This document shows, piece after piece, positions 35,065 through 46,629 of a stretch of DNA of 64,000 nucleotides. A model generated the notes under the pieces. It saw only the letters and a program-made list of their open reading frames with translations, was not told where the DNA came from and ran no database searches. Positions within the stretch are counted from its first letter, which is position 1; every line of letters begins with the position of its first letter. A program made the position numbers and the translations under genes. The stretch spans positions 282,384,521-282,448,520 of the forward strand of contig CM037876.1 of assembly GCA_021292165.1 (NCBI GenBank). Reading direction: 5' to 3'. The DNA is from Shinisaurus crocodilurus. Lineage: Eukaryota > Chordata > Lepidosauria > Squamata > Shinisauridae.

Positions 35065-35862
35065 TATTTTGTTTTCCTTTTGCAAACTGGTGACAACCAG
35101 GGTATCAGAGGTTATTTCAATAAGTGCTTCTGCCACACAAACATATTAAAGCTTTTCAGAAGACTAAGTATGTTCCCAGCATCCAACCATCATTTGAAGG
35201 TTCACAATGGCAACATTTGAACTAACAGGATCGGAATGTGCTCTTTGTATGAAATAATAAATAAATACAGCCCCTTAAACTTTGAGCTCTCACTGTTCCT
35301 CTTACAGAAAATAAACTGGTTCGCTTTATGTATGCATGTCATGATCATCTGTGGAAAGCAATGAAGTCGGCCAGCAGAGTCTGTGACAAATTAAGCATGA
35401 TTCAGAATTTAGCAGAGTCCTCACCAACTATAATAAATATTATTTATTTGTGCTCGATCAGAGCAGGGACGACTTTTGAACCTTTAACCCAGGCCTGCCA
35501 TGTGTTGAATCTGGAATACTGGCCATACTATTAGGGAGATGTCTTATATTACAGGGAACCTGCTAGACTGGAGAGAAGGGATGGGGTGTTGGGACTGGGT
35601 AATCCTGGCCATTATCCAGGAGCCAAGCACAGAAAAGGTCTAACCAGACTGAATATAAACCCTGCAGGTGGGTCAATCCCTTGTCTTCCTACTCCACTGC
35701 AAGGCCAGTCAGTTACCTTCATCTTTCTGGGAAAGATGAGAAAGCCACTTTTTTAGGGGAATGCTTCTGCCTGCTATCTCTCCTTTGCTACTGGACAAGG
35801 CCAAAGTTCAGGCTCCTACCTCCAAAAGTAGGACATGCAATTTGGCTCCAGACACATTAGGA
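35065..35862. other. no recognisable gene
   Basis: Unique-looking sequence. Short frames without a domain. Confidence 0.5.
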
Positions 35863-35940
35863 ACATAAACAACAAAGAGTCTTGTGGCATTCTTTGTTGT
35901 TCTTACTGCAACAGACTAACATCACTGCCCCTCTGGAAAT
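35863..35940 (-). repeat. fragment of the unnamed repeat seen at 14545-14900
   Basis: AACAACAAAGAGTCTTGTGG and GCAACAGACTAACATCACTG-CCCCTCTGGAAA are the reverse of the 5' part of that repeat. Confidence 0.5.
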
Positions 35941-35947
35941 CATTATT

Positions 35948-36285
35948 AGGAACACAGGGTGCTGGCTTATCACAGATCAGATAACTGGTTCATCTAGCCC
36001 AGTACTGTCTTACACCAGCCTTCCCTGATCTGGTAGCCCTTGAGACGTGTTGGACTACAACTACCATCATCTCCACTCACCATGGCCATGTTGACTGGAG
36101 ATGATGGGAGATATAGTCCAACATGTATGGGGGAAACCAGGTTGGGGAAGGCTCAGTCTACAATAACTGGCAGTGGCTTGCCAGGATTTCAGTTCTTCCC
36201 AGCACTACCTGGAAATGCCAGGGATTGAACCTGGAACTTTCTGCACACAAAGTATGCATTCTTGCACTGAGCTATGACCCTTTTC
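35948..36285 (-). mobile_element. tRNA-derived SINE (second family) split by a hAT MITE
   Basis: On the minus strand it begins with a tRNA-like head (GGGTCATAGCTCAGTGCAAG) and a B box GGTTCAATCC (36222-36231 reversed), then GCATTTCCAGGTAGTGCTGG, GCCAGTTATTGTAGAC and, beyond the MITE, TAGATGAACCAGTTATCTGA. The copy at 39521-39832 is colinear. Internal promoter elements imply Pol III origin. It is not a functional tRNA gene. Confidence 0.75.
36016..36155. mobile_element. hAT MITE inside a tRNA-SINE
   Basis: CAGCCTTCCCTGATCTGG at the left; CCAGGTTGGGGAAGGCT at the right. The middle has the complementary ACTACAACTACCATCATCTC and GAGATGATGGGAGATATAGT. The flanks (TCTTACAC, GTCTACAA) are decayed versions of a GTCTACAC duplication with central TA. 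The insertion point in the SINE is the same as at 39562. Confidence 0.75.
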
Positions 36286-37382
36286 CACTTCTTATTCTGA
36301 GCAAAGAGGTAAAGAAAAAAATAAGTTTATCCTTTTGAAGAAGGCTGAAGATCAAAAGGAAGTGCACTGGAAACATAGTCCTTGACTTTTAAAGCTCGAG
36401 ATCAGTTTACTTTGTTAAATCACACAGTAGGAATTAGATAGACAGCTCTAGTGATTGAGAGCATACCAGCAGATGCCATTTGATTAACCACACATATCAC
36501 AATGACAGTTCTCCCATATGACTATGGGAATGAATTTAGTTTTGAACTAAGAGTAGAACACAAATGTGGCCAAAATTGGTACCGTAGCAGTAAAAGCTTT
36601 CATTCTGTTGTCCCTATGACTCCTTCAGAAACAAATATTTACAAAACTGACAGCATATGAAAGGATTTATAGGATTAAAGTCTGAACATGGCACCAAATA
36701 AACAGGCTGCCTGAAATATTCCCAAGACACAAGTGTAGTGCATTGATGGCATCCTTTTTTGCTTATGAGATGACTATGCCTAACAATCCTCAGCCAGTAC
36801 TGGCTTTTTTTGAGACATTTGGATGCCTGACCTAGAAATTCTAATTGTTGAGGTGGGGAAGCACACTTGGCCTAACCCACCACTCACCCTTGAGGAGGGG
36901 TGGGCAAATTTGGCAAAGGCAAAAGGGCCACTTTTTCACTTTAAAGCAAGGCGAGCAGGGAGCATAAGCCTTGTTTTAATGCATGACCACACTCCTAGAA
37001 TCCCTCATAGGAGCCTCATTTCTAGGAAGTGGTGCTCGAAGGTTCTTGCCTGCTTCTAGGATGGTCCAGGGATACTCTAGGAACAGGTCTTTTATGGCAG
37101 GAACCATAGAGTTACGTAGTTCTTAGAGCGTGTTTTTCGCTTTCTTTCTGGTGGAAGGAAGGGAAAGGTTGAAGCAGTGAGTAAGTGTGTGTATGTGTAA
37201 GTAAGCAGGAGAAGTAACTGTGTGAGTAGGAGGAGAAGTGAGTGAATGTGAGTGGGGTAGTTTGTGTGTGGGCGGGGGGATGGGGGACACAAACCCGACA
37301 GATTACCCGCAAAGGAATGCAGCACAAATTGTACACCCCTGTCTCAATATTAGAATGTATACAAAACAAGCACAGTGTGAGT

Positions 37383-37441
<59 letters not shown>

Positions 37442-38850
37442 TGTATTTATATGCATGTTTGTGCACACACATATATGCATGTTTGTGCACGCACATATAT
37501 GAATGTGTGTACACCCTCACAACCTCAACAGACACCCAATGTGGCCAAAAAGGCTGTGCACAGCTAGTCTAAAACTAAAACATAATTAGTATAGTTGTTT
37601 ATGTTGCTAATTTTTATCTCTAGTTAAGCTCATAGAGATCTAAATATTAATGTCCTAGGTGTATCATCATCATCAGCAGCAGCAGCAGCAGCATCCAGAG
37701 TAATTAATTCACATTTGCAGAGGAGAAGAAACAAAACTGACAGTACAGAGATCCAAATAGTAGCCACATTACCTAATCCTCAGACGAATCATACTGTGTC
37801 ACCTTGAAGTGTGAAGTTTATTGCTGAGTGCATTTTACAAGGCTAACGAGTCCAACATAATCTAATTATATTCGTAATCGATGCCATGAAATAAAAGCCT
37901 GTGATATGACACCCTGCGCTGAACTGTTTATTTCTCTACATTCAGCACTAACCATTCTCTCTCCTAAAAATCTGCAAGGTTCTCCTATTCACTCAACCTC
38001 TATGTAACTTCTTGTTACGATATTGCAGGTCACGCCGATTAGGAGGCTTTAGTGCTAAGCACAATACTTTAGAAATCAGTCATGATTCCCATATTCTCTC
38101 AATCCATTCCTGGCAAGCCTAAATATCTTTGATTTCTTTTAAGTTCCCATGTATTCACAGTATGTAATAGATTGGGTTTTGGTTTCTATGAGATGAGGTC
38201 ATGTCATCAGTACTTCCAGTTTATAGTTTCCTAGCCAACAAAACTTGCTAAGATGAGAGGCAAAGCTACTGCCTTTCTGCTATTTTTCCTTATGTAACTG
38301 AATTTGTATTTCTGTGGCACTTTGCCTGACTACAGAGAAGTACTAAGGATCAGGTCCAGCCTCCTACGAATCAGCTTAATAAGCCTTAATTCAGAAATCA
38401 GTAGGTCAATCCACCACAGAGGTATTGAATGACACCATTTATTCGAAGTAGATCTATGAAAAAAAGAAACCTGGATAAATCCATGTGCATGCACATCCAA
38501 GTTGTCTCATCCTGCGGAAATGTATCAATACCCCAAAAGTCCTTCTAGGAAACAGCAGTGGATAAAGGCAGGAGATAATTATTTTAACATATTTTGTCTC
38601 ATATCACCCCTCTAGTTTTAAACATAGTTTTACCTATTCTGGCCTTTTGGAATAGGGAAGGATTGCATATCCAAATAAATAAAATTATGCAATTCAAAAC
38701 TGATGGGAACATACAAAGCTATTGTAGTTTATTGGTGAATGTCCATAACACTGACCTTTTAAGCCTCTTATTGTTGTGATATGTATCACATTGACCAGCT
38801 GTAGCACAGTGTTTACACAGGGAAAGGAACAGAATGGCTGTAAACAAGTG
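36286..38850. other. no gene; simple repeats at 37176-37510 and 37673-37692
   Basis: A GT/GA-rich region (37176-37260), (GT)n then (GA)n (37381-37440), two tandem ATGCATGTTTGTGCAC-type units (37450-37500) and (CAG)n (37675-37692). The short plus and minus frames across these are Arg-Glu, Ser-Leu or Thr-His runs and are not coding. Confidence 0.6.
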
Positions 38851-39215
38851 TGTTATGTCCTTTCTACTTTCCCGTGTTCTTTCTCATGGGAAAGCTAGGC
38901 CCTGGGAACATTATGAGCTAGTCACATGGTTTGTATGTTCTGAATGACGTGCTAACTTGTTTTTTCTGTCTGAAGCCATTTTAGAGAAGAGCAGGACTGC
39001 TTTCTCTATTCCTTCTCTCTTCTGGCTATTGCTTGCTGGACTTTGCAACAATGTAACGTCTTTGCTAAAGTCGAGTGAAGCTCAACCTACTCCACTGGAA
39101 ATAATGCTTGCTATGCATTGTACTCTGCACATGGACTGTAACTAGGAAATGTATACTCTGTAGAATATTACTTGCTAAGTAAATAAACAGGTAGAAATAG
39201 ACCTGTGGTGTTACA
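38851..39215 (+). mobile_element. possible solo LTR, 365 bp
   Basis: Starts TGTTATGTCC and ends GTGGTGTTACA. AATAAA sits at 39182-39187, about 30 bp before the end. The flanks AAGTG (38846-38850) and GAGTG (39216-39220) match at 4 of 5 bases. The layout fits a short LTR with plus orientation. No primer-binding site follows. The boundaries rest on these few bases, so another repeat type is possible. Confidence 0.5.
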
Positions 39216-39520
39216 GAGTGTTTCCTTGCCACTTGGATTAGTCTGCAAACCGGGGAAGCTAGAAGCTGGAGTTGGATTACAGGCAAGCTGGCTGGCAGCT
39301 TCAAACCGACACGCTGCACGCTGCGCAGAGGGGGGTGAGATCTGGAAGATCTGTGTGTGGAATAATGGGCCTCTATGCACAGACAGGATTATAAATCTCC
39401 CATCCAGCATACGCGGGGCTCTGCTGTCACTCACGCGCCATCACTTATTTCCTCACTCAATTTTTAAAAGATTAAAATAGTGAAACTGAAAATAACTGCA
39501 CTGAATGCAGACTTTCAAAC

Positions 39521-39832
39521 ATGTCAGACCATTGGTTCATCTCACTCAGTATTATCTATACCAGGGCTCTCCAACCTTGGGTTCCCAGATGTTGCTAGAC
39601 TACAGCTCCCAGAATCCTTTGCCATTAGCCATGCTGGCTGGGTATACTGGGAGCTGTAGGCCAGCAACATCTGGGGACCCAAGGTTGGAGAGCCCTGATC
39701 TACACTAACTGGCAGCAGCTCTCTAGGGTTTCAGAGATAAGTCTTTCCCAGGCCTACCTGGAGATGCCCGGAATTGAACCTGAGACCTTCCCTATGCAAA
39801 GCATCTGCTCCAGCACTGCTCTCAGGCACTTC
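39521..39832 (-). mobile_element. tRNA-derived SINE (second family) split by a hAT MITE
   Basis: The same family as 35948-36285. Reversed: a head with GCAGATGCTTTGCATAGGG, B box GGTTCAATTCC, GGCATCTCCAGGTAGGCCTG, AGAGCTGCTGCCAGTTAGTG, then beyond the MITE TACTGAGTGAGATGAACCAA. The MITE sits at the equivalent base. Confidence 0.8.
39562..39697. mobile_element. hAT MITE, 136 bp, in a SINE, 7/8 target duplication
   Basis: CAGGGCTCTCCAACCTTGGG at the left and CCCAAGGTTGGAGAGCCCTG at the right. Flanks ATCTATAC (39554-39561) and ATCTACAC (39698-39705) have TA in the centre. A near-identical MITE lies at 60342-60477. Confidence 0.9.
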
Positions 39833-41119
39833 CCCAAACATCCTATTATATGTTCTGGGGAGAGGGGGAAATAGAGGGCTGACCGAGAAATAGAGTTGAA
39901 AATTAGAAAAACAGTCGTAAGCAGGGTACTCAAAGCAGACTTATTTCACTGAAAAGGCAATAAGGCAGGGAATAAGATGCTAAGTCAGCTGGACATTTTT
40001 ATGGAGGGATGGGGAATGAAGGGTACAGTGACAGAGTCAGATCAATTTAATAAAGGAACATGCATGTTGAGCCAAGCAGTATTTATGGCCTGCCTAGTAT
40101 TAGCCTACGATAGGTTTATCAAAACTGACTAAAAAGAAGGATCCTGATTCATCTCAAAATCCCCCAACAGATATTTTTGAAAGCAAAAAACCCTCAGTGT
40201 TTAAGATGAGGACAGAAAAGTCAATTTATATAAAATCTTTTTAAAATAAGGTTTATGTCCAGCTGCTTCAGCCCCAGGATAAAGTATAGATTTCCAATTC
40301 TGTTTATGTCAGACATCAAAGGTAAACACACACATATTTTGCACAAAGCGATGGCAAATAATATTTTTAAAAACTGAATAGTGATTGCTTGCTGGAATAC
40401 ACATGATTTAACTACGTAGTCTCAGTTCAAACAATGGAAAAAGTATGCTTCTGTGAACATCTCTAAAAATATGCAAATACACTTAATTCATAAGATAAAT
40501 TTGAGCAGGTTTTTATTCCTACAAGAAACCAAAATGCAGTCTAACAGCTTGTTCTTTGAATATAGTATTTTCTAGGAAAAAAATGAATTAGGAAGCAGTA
40601 GTGGTACCAACTGAAGCAAGAGTGTGTGTGAAAAGAATAGAAAAATTAGGTGTACTGGTATGTGATCAGGATAATGTAATAATTTCAAATCTTTAGTTAC
40701 TCTTGAGTGTTATCGTTTCCTCAAGTGAAAATAAGATAACAGAAACATCTTTTGCAAACGCATTGTAAAATGAGACATGAAAAAATGTTTTCAGGCGACA
40801 CTGTGGGAGACCACAATAAAAGGTAAAGAAATCTTTAACCTTGCAAGTCTCTCCGAAGCAAGAGAAAAAAACAATAGTAAAGACACAAATACAATGGCGC
40901 TGTCTGCCTCATATTCTTGTAGAACTGGAAGAAACAGGGAGAAAGGCTGAGGCTATGGAGGACCCAACTGATTTAAGGTCAGAACCCAAACTGTTGGCTA
41001 TTTTCCATGAACCAGGAGCAACCCGGGTCTATCAAACAGTCCAACTCAATTCTCTGCTATGCACACACAGCAACACTTAGATTTTGACATAAGCTGCCCC
41101 GTTGAATCAGAGCAAAAGC
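39833..41119. other. no recognisable gene
   Basis: AT-rich unique-looking DNA. No supported feature. Confidence 0.5.
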
Positions 41120-41330
41120 TATCAAGTCCAATATCCTGTTTCCCAAAGTGGCCAACCAGATGCCTCAAGCAGGATGTGAGGACAACAGCCCTCTCCCAGT
41201 ACTGTCCCCCAGTAACTGGTATTCGGAGGTAGCATATCCTGGAGGTAGCATATAGTTACCATGACTAGTAGCCATTGGTAGCTTTATTCCCTTATAAAGC
41301 TACCTAGATTTGTGGTGGTGGTCACCACAT
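41120..41330 (-). mobile_element. CR1/L3-like LINE 3' end
   Basis: CCAATATCCTGTTTCCCAAA, GTGGCCAACCAGATGCCTC, GTAACTGGTATTCGGAGG and CATGACTAGTAGCCATTGG are the reverse of the element at 12090-12635. Confidence 0.65.
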
Positions 41331-41537
41331 CCTGTGGCAGCAAAACATGTCTGCAATCTGTGTGAGGCACTGAAGTGAGTTATGAGTACATCATAGCATG
41401 ACCTTCTCCATAAAACTAAACATGCACCAGCCAAGGTAGTGTTCAGCCAGCCTCGTGGAAAGCTAGCCACAGAACAAAATCCTGCATAAGTAAACCTAAG
41501 ATCTCTAAGCGTGCAAAGCATTCATTTACTTTAATAA

Positions 41538-41770
41538 GAACATAAGAAGAGAAATGCTGGATCAGACCAAAGGCCTATCTAGTTCAGCATTGTGTTCCCA
41601 GTGGCCAACCAGGACAATAGTGCAATAGCACCCTCTCACCCATGTTTCCCAGGAACTGGTATTGAGAGGCATACTTCCTTTAATACTAGAGGTAAAATAT
41701 AGTGATCATGACTAGTAGCCATTGATAGTCTTGCTCTCCATGAACTCCAGAAGCTCAGAGCACACTCCAC
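41538..41770 (-). mobile_element. CR1/L3-like LINE 3' end, second copy
   Basis: Begins AAGAACATAAGAAGAGAAAT (reverse of a TTCTTATGTTCTT tail), then GGATCAGACCAAAGGCCTAT, GTGGCCAACCAGGACAATAG and CATGACTAGTAGCCATTGAT. It lies about 200 bp from the preceding copy in the same orientation. Confidence 0.7.
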
Positions 41771-42740
41771 TCAATGTTCACGATTATTTACTATAATTGT
41801 TTATATAGTGCCATCTAAGTACCTGGCGCTTTACAAAGGACAGGTATGACAGGTCCCTACCCCAAGGGGCTTGCAATCTAAAACAGACACAGGGGAAAAA
41901 ACAGCGGAAAGGGGAAATGAAGGCAAGGGTAAGCAGGGGAAGACTATGTGATTAATTCAATCACACATACTTGGGCTTAGTTATAAGTTATAGGTACAAG
42001 ATGGTCACTCATAGCTTTAATTTGTACAAACAACAATACCCTGCACTCCCCATAGATATCCAGATGTTTCAAATAAATTACCTTTGCATTGATTTCCAGA
42101 CATTTTATTCTCTCTTCCATTCTTTAGTCTGTCTTTTTTATTCTTTTAAGAAATAATACAAGTGGACTTGTAGCTATTTCTACTAATTGTGTGAAATGCT
42201 GCAAAATATAGCATATGCCAGTGTGTATAGCATTATCCTGAAAATGCCAATAGCATATGTTATTAGGTGCAGCACAGTATACAATTAGCAGGAATAATTT
42301 CTCTCTATTTGCTGTTTAATTGAACATCATTCATCACAGCTGAGGATTCTGCCTTTAAGTAACTACATATGAAGTTTAATTAATGCAACCCTCAATCAGA
42401 TATGCTTTGGATTTAACCTTAAACTGCTTAATATTCTTGTCAAACTTGATGTAAATTGTACTACAAACAAAACCCTTTTCTGTTTTGATTGCAAATTTGA
42501 AAGAACAGCTATTTCCTTAGAAAGCTGTTTAAACACTCCCTTCGATATGGTTACAGTGTACAGGCCCAAGATCAGAGGGCAGTTTAGATTTCTGTTTCTT
42601 TCTATGTGAACATTCTGGCAATAATTCTTTTCTTTTTTTCTTTAAAACAGGTTATTCAGTTGACACTGCAAGAGGTTCCGACAACAGACATACACACCAG
42701 TTATTATTTTACTGGGAAGATTGTGACTATGGCAGTAGAG
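41771..42740. other. no gene; possible LINE tail at about 41790-41900
   Basis: ATATAGTGCCATCTAAGTAC, GGCGCTTTACAAAGGACAGG and GGGGCTTGCAATCTAAAACA resemble the reversed tail at 20335-20440. The rest is AT-rich and unclassified. Confidence 0.4.
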
Positions 42741-42851
42741 TAGGGGTTATCAACCTGATGCCCCATACGCCCTGACCATTGACCATGCTGGCTGAGCCTT
42801 ATGGTAGTTGTAGTCCACAACATCCAGAGGGCACCAGGTTGCCCACTCAAG
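42741..42851. mobile_element. hAT MITE, 111 bp, 7/8 target duplication
   Basis: The TAGGGGTTATCAACCTGATG left end pairs imperfectly with the right end CACCAGGTTGCCCACTCAAG. GACCATGCTGGCTGAGC marks the usual centre. Flanks CAGTAGAG and CAGTACAG (42852-42859) have TA in the middle. It is older than the copies at 39562 and 60342. Confidence 0.75.
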
Positions 42852-43933
42852 CAGTACAGCAATGGTTCCACTGAGTATCTGAATGTTTCAAATTCATTTT
42901 TTAAGGATCTCAAACTGACCACACAATCAGTGTTACCCAATACAAAGAGAACATGCATGCATGTGCTCTGGATTGGTGAAGAAGTAATATTCCTTATCTG
43001 CTAACCATGGTTAAAGGATCTGCAACATGCTATGGCCAACCTTCCCCTCCTTCCTCCCATATGTTATCCTCCTTTCTATGGTTTACCAGCATATGTACTG
43101 CACCATATGCATCCATGGTTAATGCTAGCCAGGTTTGTCCTCACAATCAGAGTGAAACCAGAAACCCTGTTGATGCGTCTAGCACCAGCGCAGACAAAAA
43201 GTTACAGCATGAAAGGGAGAGGAAATTTGCACAAGAAAAATGGTGAGGAAGGGAACAAGTGAGCCAGTGACACACCCTTGATCATTCTTAAAGGGATCTA
43301 GAACTTAACATCTGTACAGTGCAGAAACAGATAAACAAAAACAAACAAACAAACAGAAACCCTCTCTAATTCAGTCAGTGCCTCTGTCCTGAATCCTCTA
43401 TAGAAAATTTCTGTGCACAGAACTTCCCCTGGCATCATTCTGTATCTGCAGTACAAATATAAGGAATGTGTAAATGATTTCATTCTTTAGTTCATGGGGA
43501 TGAAGGTAAACATAGTAAAATTATGCCACAACATTATGAAAGTCCTTTTGTATGGAAGGCTGTCTATAGTAATCCAATTAACGAATTAGTGCAAATCAAA
43601 GGGCAAGGGCTTTTCATTGCTGATATGAAGTGAATATTTACTATTTTCATTTCACTGATGTTTTCTTTTTTAGAATTGCTTTTAAACATTGCTCAATTTG
43701 GGAGATTTATTTTCTTTTAATCTTGCTTTTTCACATTTTTAATTTAATATGAAACTGATTGACAATTATACTTCAAGGATGCTCAGTCCAGCTATGAAAG
43801 ATTTAAAAATTAAAACAGTATGCTCAGAAGATCCATTCATTATACAAATATTTCTCCTCCCTTATGTAATTTAGAAAAGCCAAGAACAAAAGTCATGCAA
43901 AAATAATTGTCTTTATTGCACATTAGGTTCCAC

Positions 43934-43970
<37 letters not shown>

Positions 43971-44439
43971 CTAATATTTCGGATACTCCATAATTATGAA
44001 ATTTAAATGAGACAGCTGCATAAATTAGCAGATGCTAAGAACTGCAATTACGGATAGCAGCAATCACTTTTATAATTGGAGGAAAACAATAGAACTCCCC
44101 ATGTACAAGATTAGGCCTAAGTATTCATGATGTTACATTGTGATAGGCCTTACCCATAGGAATCTGGCAACTAAAAGGGAACTGCCAAACTAACAGGTCA
44201 AAAATAAACTCATTTATATATCTGAAAGTTCATGTAATTTTAAACTGCTTTTGCCTTAAAAATAGGGAAACATTAATTCTATATACTAGTGGACCCACAC
44301 ACCCGTCTGCCCCCAGCTCAGAATGGGCTCAGGGAAAACAATTTTTTAAAACAAAATCTGTTTCATTCTGATCTCCTCCAAAGTCAGTTCCAAGTTTGGT
44401 CCTCAGAACTGAGCCTCGCTTAATTGTGAGCCTTAATTG
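42852..44439. other. no gene; (TA)n at 43939-43968
   Basis: The TA run is about 15 units. CCATGGTTAA words at 43006 and 43112 may mark decayed foldbacks, as at 22260-22770. Nothing else. Confidence 0.5.
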
Positions 44440-44533
44440 TGTTTTATTGTATTTTAATGATTGTACATCCCCCAGGGTGGCCAGGTGACCAGCCAGATGG
44501 ACGATTTAAGAATATAATAAATAAATAAATAAC
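44440..44533 (+). mobile_element. L2-type LINE 3' tail
   Basis: GATTGTACATCCCCCAGGGT, CCAGCCAGATGGACGATTTA and then (AATA)n, as at 7652-7739. Confidence 0.6.
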
Positions 44534-45023
44534 TCACAACCCATGAACCCAGCTTTCTCCCCCCCCCCATTTCCCTTCCCTTCCCTTTACATAATGACAG
44601 GGCAGGGCATCCTAATCTCTAGACCATAAGTACCATCATCCAGTTCTGTCAGGAGCCATTGGAAATGTAGTTCCCATTGACCTGGTTTGCATATAATGGC
44701 AACCTGGTGGAATATGTGACGAAAAGATGTCAACTCTGCAGGTAGGGTTTTTAAGTTGACTTCCCAGTAAAGGGTAAAGATAGACTGTTATAGTCTAGTT
44801 AAAGGGCAAAGGCAGAAATCAAGCTTCTCTGAGAAGTCAGGGGTAGGGCTCAGTGGAGCAAACCACTTAGTGGTATCAGGGGAGGGAATACTGAACATCG
44901 CCTAGCAACAGGTTAGAAATTCCATTCTCCCTTTCCCTGATGGTTAGGATGTCCTACAGTTAACTGACTTAATTGACGCTTGCTGGTTTTAGCAAGGGAT
45001 TTATTTATTTATTAATAAATATA
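44534..45023. other. no recognisable gene
   Basis: A C run (44561-44569). TGACCTGGTTTGCATATAATGG recurs diverged at 56258. TTATTTATTTATTAATAAAT (45000-45020) marks the left border of the CR1. Confidence 0.45.
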
Positions 45024-45027
45024 GCAG

Positions 45028-45393
45028 GAGCAGGAGCACAATAGGAGAGAGGCTCCAGCTGTTTTTGGGACTGTGAAAAGGCAAGCAGGCTCCCAGAGAG
45101 CGAGCAAACAGAGCGAGCGAACAGGGAGAGCAAACAGGAGTTTGGCAGCGGAGTAGTACAACAACATCTGGAGTGACTCAACTGCAGCTGCAAGGGAAGG
45201 GTGTGGCCTGAGAGCTTAAAAGGAGGGGAGAGGCCTGGGAGCTCATTCTGTTCCCGACTCCCAGCTGAGCAGGAGCACAACAGGAGAGAGGCTCCAGCTG
45301 TTTTTGGGACTGTGAAAAGGCAAGCAGGCTCCCAGAGAGCGAGCGAACAGAGCGAGCGCACAGGGAGAGCAAACAGGAGTTTGGCAGCGGAGT
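45028..45393 (+). repeat. duplicated 127-bp unit in the CR1 5' UTR
   Basis: Copies at 45028-45154 and 45267-45393 start GAGCAGGAGCACAAYAGGAG and end GTTTGGCAGCGGAGT. They differ at only three positions or so (T/C, A/G, A/C). A 112-bp spacer separates them, giving a 239-bp period. This resembles the monomer arrays that drive some LINE promoters. Promoter activity is inferred, not shown. Confidence 0.85.
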
Positions 45394-45468
45394 TCGGCAG
45401 GGGAGGTCAAGGGGGAAGTCCCTAAGAAATTTTCTAGGAAGACAGAAACATAAAGGGAACAGAGCAAC

Positions 45469-46497
45469 ATGGAAGGAAAGGAATCTGCAGTGGTGGTGAC
45501 CTGCAATGGGTGTGCAATGTTTGTTTTCCTGCCGGAGATCAACATGGCCTACATGTGCAACAAGTGCAAGCTGGTCACGCTGTTGGAAGAAAAGGTCAGA
45601 GGACTGGAGCAGCAAGTGTCAACCCTCAGGAGCATAAGAGAAAGTGAGGAGTTCTTAGACAGAACAGTGGATCTACAGCACCAAAGCGTAGAACAGGAGC
45701 CAGAAGGGCAACGGCAGGAGGAGGCGGAGTCGGAGACTGCAGAGGCAAGGGAAAATAACGTAGGGGAAACTCCCTGGAAAAGGGTGACTGTTAGGAGCAG
45801 AAGAACTACAAGACATTCTGCGCCTGTGGAAGCAGTGGAGCTATGGAACCGCTTCCATATACTTGAGGACGAGAGCAGAGGACAGCCTGCAGAGGACGAA
45901 TTACCGGGCACCCAACGTGACAGCGTGCAAGAGGCTGAGGGTCAGTCAAGTGGAGGCAATCAAACCAAGGCCTACAGCAAGAGGAAGAGAAGAGTACTCG
46001 TAGTGGGAGACTCCCTCCTGCGGGGGATCGAAGCCAAAATATGTCGCGAAGACCCATGGACTCGCCAGGTGTGCTGTCTCCCCGGGGCACGGATTAAGGA
46101 TGTGACAGAGCAGCTGCCGAGGCTCATACAGCCCACCGACACATGCCCCTTTCTTCTCTTCCACGTGGATACAAATGATACTGCCAAGCGGAGTTACAAA
46201 GAAATCACGGCAGACTTTGAAGAGCTGGGAAGGAAACTCAAGAACTTCGGGGCCCAGATAGTTTTCTCATCCATCCTTCCAGTACTTGGAAGAGGCATAG
46301 AAAGGGAAAGAAAAATACTCCGAGTGAATGACTAGCTACGAAGGTGGAGCCGACGTGAGGGATTTGGATTCTGGGACCACGGGCTACACTTCCTAGAAGA
46401 TGGACTTCTGGCAAAGGATGGATTGCACCTCACAAGGACTGGGAAGAATGTGTTTGGCCACATCATGAGGAACTTAATCAGGAGGGCTTTAAACTGA
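45469..46497 (+). pseudogene. CR1 ORF1 (zinc-finger, coiled coil, SGNH-esterase-like), one nonsense codon
   Basis: ORF1 proteins of CR1 bind RNA and many carry an SGNH-type esterase. Here residues 14-35 have two CxxC pairs (CNGC, CNKC), followed by a leucine-rich coiled coil (LLEEKVRGLEQQVSTL). An acidic, Glu/Gln-rich stretch comes next, then the esterase: VLVVGDSLLRGIE (GDS serine block) and FHVDTNDTA, where the family block is normally GTND (G replaced by D). A TAG at 46333-46335 ends the open frame at 288 codons. The same frame then continues to a TGA at 46495 with the usual RRALN end. The ATG at 45469 follows the 5' UTR repeats directly. Confidence 0.88.
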
Positions 46498-46629
46498 ATC
46501 CAACAGGGGAGGGAGACATAAACTCGGGGGTACCAATGGAAGAAGGCCTCTGTGCCACAATGGAGAGAACAGCTCCAGCGGTGCCCATTGATAGTCTACC
46601 ACAAAATGTAGGGAAAAAGTCGGAAAGCA

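Noticed and set aside
34820..35149. A 109-codon ORF shared with 11097-11426 as a conserved protein
   Set aside because: The sharing is due to the two copies of a MITE; the ORF runs through both terminal repeats.
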